DNA of 9,145 bases from assembly GCA_964528575.1 (NCBI GenBank), contig CAZGTQ010000347.1, positions 1 to 9,145 on the forward strand. The letters run 5' to 3'. Position 1 is the first letter of the stretch, and each line of letters opens with the position of its first letter. A model generated the notes under the pieces. That model worked only from the letters and a program-made list of their open reading frames with translations, did no database searches and was not told the origin of the DNA. This document shows, piece after piece, positions 6,058 through 9,145 of the stretch. The stretch comes from CAZGTQ01 sp964528575 (GTDB lineage Bacteria; Planctomycetota; UBA1135; GCA-002686595). Position numbers and translations under genes: made by a program.

Positions 6058-7476
6058 ATGTCCCGGCGGCCCCCGTTCCAGACCGTCCTCGTCGAGACGG
6101 TCCTCGCGCTCGCGCTCCCGGCGCTCGGCGCGTGCGCCTCCGCTCCGCCGGAGCCGGTCTCGCTCGTAGGGCCCGCGGTCGAGATCACGATCGAGCGCTC
6201 CCCCGCCGCGGCGGCACAGGACGCGAGCGAGCCCGCGCCCCTCGGCGTGCGCTGGCGCCTCTTCGCGCTCGACTCGCTGCCCGAGGACGCGCTCGAGCCG
6301 CTCGCGACCCGCACGCGCTCGGTCACCGCGACGAAGGGCGCGACGCCGTTCCGCGCGGCCGCGCAGCTCGGCGCCGGCGCGCGCATCGGCGTCGGAGTTG
6401 CCGCCGAGGACCTCGCCGCGGCGCTCGCGAGCGCGGCCGACACGCGCGCCGTGCCGATCGGCGAGCGCTCCGCGACGCTCGGCTCCGGCTCGATCGCGCT
6501 GGACGTCGCCGCCGCCGAGCCGGTCGCCGACCCCGCGCGCGGGCCGGTGCGCGCGCGCCTCGCGCTCGAGCTCACGCGCAACCCCGACGGCACGGTCGCG
6601 GCCGCGCTCGTCCTGCAGGACGTCATCGCCGTCGACGACGCGCGCGCGCCGGCCGGTTCCGAGCCCCACCTCGCACCGATGTACCAACGCGAGCGCATCG
6701 CGATCAGCGAGCCGGTGCCCACGGACGGGACGCCCTTCGCCCTCGTGCTGCGCTCGCCGTTCGGCGCGGCGCCGGCCGCGATCGCGCTCGTGCTGACGCT
6801 CGATCCGGCGGCGGCGGACCCCGAGGCGCTCGCGGAGGCTGCGCCGGCGAGCGAGGCCGAGTCCGACGCCGAGTCGGACGCCTTGCCCACGCTTGCCGAC
6901 GCCAACGAGCTGCGCGGGATCGGGAGCGCGCTGGTCGGCCTCGATCCCGGCCCGCACCGGCGCCGCGCGCTCGCCTGGCTCGCCGCGCTCACGGAGGCCG
7001 CGCTCGCGGCCGACCTCGCGCTGATCGCGAGCGAGGATCTGCTCGGCACCCTCGCGACCCGCATCGCGGCGAGCGGCGAGCGCGCCGCCCCGACGAGCGC
7101 CGCCGCCGCGGGCTGGATGATCGAGAGCGCGGCGTACCTCGTCGTCGTCGACCGCCTCGAGACCGAGGGAGTCGCGCCCGAGATCGAGGGCGTCCTGCTG
7201 CGCCGCGCGGGGCAGCTCGGCCGCTTCCCGAGCGCGCTGCGCGCGGCGGTGACCGCGAGCCCCGACCGCGCGTCGTTCCAACGCCGGCTCACGGCCGAGA
7301 ACCGCACGTTCCTGCTCGACGGCGACCCGTCGGCGCGCGTGCGCGCCTACGACTGGCTCGCTGCGCGCGCACAGGCGCCGCAGGGCTACGACCCGCTCGG
7401 GACGCTCGGCGAGCGCCGCGCGGCGGTCGTCGCCGCCGCCGAAGCGGGCGCCGAGGACGCGGGAGGGCCGCGTTGA
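6058..7476 (+). CDS. Alanine-rich lipoprotein of unknown function
   Basis: 472-residue protein. The N-terminus carries two arginines, a hydrophobic stretch and a lipobox-like LGAC with the lipidation cysteine C26, so it is probably a membrane-anchored lipoprotein. Residues 35-250 look beta-rich, with alternating hydrophobic patterns. An acidic Ala/Glu/Asp linker follows at about 250-278. Residues 280-455 look alpha-helical and end with YDWLAARAQAPQGYDPLG (431-448), which looks like a conserved block. I do not recognise the family. The frame is open far upstream because of the base composition, but ATG 6058 is the start that gives a signal peptide directly and has a TACAAT box 9 bases upstream. 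The stop overlaps the start of the AsmA-like gene (TTGA), so the two are translationally coupled and may work together in the envelope. Confidence 0.87.
   Translation: MSRRPPFQTVLVETVLALALPALGACASAPPEPVSLVGPAVEITIERSPAAAAQDASEPAPLGVRWRLFALDSLPEDALEPLATRTRSVTATKGATPFRAAAQLGAGARIGVGVAAEDLAAALASAADTRAVPIGERSATLGSGSIALDVAAAEPVADPARGPVRARLALELTRNPDGTVAAALVLQDVIAVDDARAPAGSEPHLAPMYQRERIAISEPVPTDGTPFALVLRSPFGAAPAAIALVLTLDPAAADPEALAEAAPASEAESDAESDALPTLADANELRGIGSALVGLDPGPHRRRALAWLAALTEAALAADLALIASEDLLGTLATRIAASGERAAPTSAAAAGWMIESAAYLVVVDRLETEGVAPEIEGVLLRRAGQLGRFPSALRAAVTASPDRASFQRRLTAENRTFLLDGDPSARVRAYDWLAARAQAPQGYDPLGTLGERRAAVVAAAEAGAEDAGGPR
7461..7466 (+). promoter_or_regulatory. Ribosome binding site that sets the TTG start of the AsmA-like gene
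   Basis: GGGAGG lies inside the end of the lipoprotein gene, 6 bases before TTG 7473. It is the strongest Shine-Dalgarno sequence I saw in the window. It decides an otherwise doubtful TTG start; the first in-frame ATG (7740) would remove the membrane anchor. Confidence 0.75.
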
Positions 7477-9145
7477 GCGCGCGCCGCCGCCGTCTGGCGC
7501 GCGTCGCGATCGCGTTGGTCGCGCTCGCGCTCGTGCTGCGCGTCGCGCTCTGGCTCGCGCTCCCCAGCGCGGTCGACGCCGCCGCGCAGCGCTTCGGCCT
7601 GCGCTGCACGTGGGAGGACCTCGACATCTCGCTGCTCGGCGGCTCGCTGGAGCTGTGGCACCTCGAGCTGCGGCCCGCGGACGCTCCCGAGGACGGCGAG
7701 CCGATCCTCTATCTCGAGTACGCGACGGTCGACGTCGTCATGTCGGCGCTGCTGACGGGCACGCTGCGCGTGCAGCGGCTCGAGGCGGACGGGCTCGACG
7801 TCGTCGTCGAGCGCGACGCGGACGGCGTGCTCAACTGGGCGCGCTTCCTGCCCGAGCCGGGCGAGCACGAGGACGGGCCGGTCGAGCCGGACGAACCGGA
7901 CGAGCCGATCGAGCCATCGGACGAGCCTGCGTCGCTCGCGTCGCCCGTCGAGCTCGTCGCGGGCCGTTTGCAGGCGGTGACGCTGCACCTGCGCGACGCG
8001 ACGGTCGATCCGCCGCTCGACACGACGCTGCACGCCGACCTGCGCGTGTCGCGGCTCGGCTCGCCGGGCGAAACGACGCGGATGAGCGCGTTCGCGACCG
8101 CGCCCGGCCTGCTCGGCGCACTGCGCGCGCGCGCCGAGATCGACGCGGAGCGCGACGCGCTGGACGCGACGTTCGTGCTCGAGCTCGAGGGGCTGCACGT
8201 GCGGCGTCTCGAGGGGCTGCTCGCGCCGCTCGGAATCGTGCCGCGCGCCGAGAGCGTCGCGCTCGCCGCGCAGGGCTCGCTCGCGGCAGAGGCGCGGCCG
8301 GCCGGCGCGCTCGCGCTCGAGCTGCGCGTGAGCGACGTGCGCGCGACGGCGGACGGCACGGAGCAGCTCGCGCTCGACGCGCTCGACGTCGACGTCGCGG
8401 AGCTCTCGCTCGCCGGGGCCCGCGTCGCGCGCGTCCACGCCGTCGGGCCGCGCGGCCGCGTCGAGCGCACGCCGAGCGGGACGTTCGCCGTCGCGGGCTT
8501 CGAGCTGGTCGGCGCTCCGGCGGGCCCGGACGACGCGCCTGCCGCGCCCGACGCGCCCGCGCGCGCGTTCCCGTGGGCGCTCGACGTGCTGCGCGTGCAG
8601 CAGGGCACGCTCGCGTTCGTCGACCGCGGCTTCGCGCCGCCGGTCGAGATCGCGCTCGAGCTGAACGCGCTCGAGCTGCGCGATCTGGGCTCGGCAGGCG
8701 AGCGCGACACCTCGCTCGCGCTCGACGCGACCGCGCCGGGCATCGCGGGACACCTCGGCGCGGGCGGCTCGCTGCGTCTGGGCTCGAAGCCGTCGCTCGA
8801 CGTGCGCTTCGCCGCGAACGAGCTCGCGCCGGACGCGCTCGCGCCCTACCTCGCGCAGGCCGGTCTCGCGCACGAGCTGAGCTCAGCCACCGCGTCCGGC
8901 CATCTCGCCGCGACGGCGCTCGTCGCGCGCGGCCGCATCGAGGCGAGCGCGACGCTCGACGAGCTGCGGCTCGTCGACGGCGAGGCGCAGCTCGCGGCGC
9001 TCGGCAAGATCGCGATCGCCGGCGTCGTGGTCGATGCGGAGCAGAACCTCGTACGCGTCGATGAGGTCGCGGTCTCCGGCACGCGGCTCGGAGCGCGCCG
9101 CGACGCGGCCGGCGTGCTGCACGTCGCCGGGTTGCGCACGGGGGC
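7473..9145 (+). CDS. AsmA/DUF748-type envelope protein, C-terminus cut by window edge
   Basis: 557 full codons are visible, open to the right edge. A short arginine-rich cytoplasmic end and one membrane segment (about residues 11-31) are followed by a long periplasmic region of repeated beta strands. Family marks are DGVLNW at 117-122 (the usual G-x-x-NW of AsmA-type N-termini) and, at about 372-395, a strand pair LRVQQGTLAFVDRGFAPPVE typical of DUF748. AsmA-type proteins (AsmA, YhdP, TamB, YdbH) form long grooves thought to carry phospholipids between membranes in Gram-negative bacteria; that role here is inferred from the family. An acidic Pro/Glu/Asp linker sits at 127-152. The TTG start at 7473 overlaps the lipoprotein stop as TTGA and has GGGAGG six bases upstream, giving an N-terminus that begins right before the anchor. 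Confidence 0.9.
   Translation, partial: MSARRRRLARVAIALVALALVLRVALWLALPSAVDAAAQRFGLRCTWEDLDISLLGGSLELWHLELRPADAPEDGEPILYLEYATVDVVMSALLTGTLRVQRLEADGLDVVVERDADGVLNWARFLPEPGEHEDGPVEPDEPDEPIEPSDEPASLASPVELVAGRLQAVTLHLRDATVDPPLDTTLHADLRVSRLGSPGETTRMSAFATAPGLLGALRARAEIDAERDALDATFVLELEGLHVRRLEGLLAPLGIVPRAESVALAAQGSLAAEARPAGALALELRVSDVRATADGTEQLALDALDVDVAELSLAGARVARVHAVGPRGRVERTPSGTFAVAGFELVGAPAGPDDAPAAPDAPARAFPWALDVLRVQQGTLAFVDRGFAPPVEIALELNALELRDLGSAGERDTSLALDATAPGIAGHLGAGGSLRLGSKPSLDVRFAANELAPDALAPYLAQAGLAHELSSATASGHLAATALVARGRIEASATLDELRLVDGEAQLAALGKIAIAGVVVDAEQNLVRVDEVAVSGTRLGARRDAAGVLHVAGLRTG
7851..7928 (+). repeat. Acidic EPDEP-type low-complexity linker within the AsmA-like gene
   Basis: Codons 127-152 encode a run made almost only of Pro, Glu and Asp with EPDEP-like units; at DNA level gagccggacga-like units recur. 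It separates the N-terminal AsmA-like part from the following beta-strand repeats. It is probably a flexible linker. Confidence 0.6.

Noticed and set aside
4510..7281. Very long open frame on the minus strand continuing upstream of the SGNH gene to 7281
   Set aside because: The upstream part lies antisense to the lipoprotein gene and reads as Arg/Gly/Glu-rich low-complexity sequence. Stop codons are rare at this GC content, and the real start at 5991 has a membrane segment and a -10-like box.
7386..8873. 495-codon minus-strand frame antisense to the AsmA-like gene
   Set aside because: Arg-rich shadow without motifs. The plus strand has a strong ribosome binding site, an anchor and AsmA/DUF748 marks.

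Overview
The window is very GC-rich DNA (clearly above 70% by eye) and almost fully coding. It carries eight protein genes, two of them cut by the window edges. I see no RNA genes, insertion sequences or CRISPR arrays, and the longest gap without a gene is only 112 bases. The best guess for the host is a high-GC Planctomycetota bacterium. The secreted FG-GAP protein ends in a GTSPG / LPL-PD-Y type C-terminal region that I associate with secreted planctomycete proteins, and several cell-envelope proteins here lack well-known names. This placement is inference; no rRNA or housekeeping marker is present.

Layout. (1) Positions 1-1413, minus strand: the N-terminal 471 residues of a secreted seven-blade FG-GAP-like beta-propeller protein. 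(2) Positions 1526-2236, plus strand: a complete metallo-beta-lactamase-fold hydrolase of the glyoxalase II / persulfide dioxygenase type, divergent from gene 1. (3) Positions 5991 down to 2250, minus strand: a four-gene run that is probably one operon. It has a membrane-anchored protein with a LamG-like domain and an SGNH hydrolase domain, then three tandem paralogous multi-pass membrane proteins of no family I can name. (4) Positions 6058 to the right edge, plus strand: an alanine-rich lipoprotein overlapping, through a TTGA stop/start, an AsmA/DUF748-type protein cut by the edge.

How the genes fit together. Seven of the eight products look like cell-envelope or secreted proteins. The lipoprotein and the AsmA-like protein are translationally coupled and may act together in envelope biogenesis or lipid movement. 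The SGNH/LamG protein heads the divergent operon and shares a 66-base promoter region with them. The three membrane paralogs share a C-G-L-H-L-C motif, an N-terminal cysteine and an LIVD motif, and two of them end in G-W-G-x-G. They are the least explained part of the window.

Expression signals. The three ATG-started genes that probably head transcripts (1526, 5991 and 6058) lack a Shine-Dalgarno sequence. Each has a TAnnnT hexamer ending exactly 9 bases before the ATG, which suggests leaderless or nearly leaderless mRNAs. The FG-GAP gene and the downstream AsmA-like gene have clear Shine-Dalgarno sequences instead.
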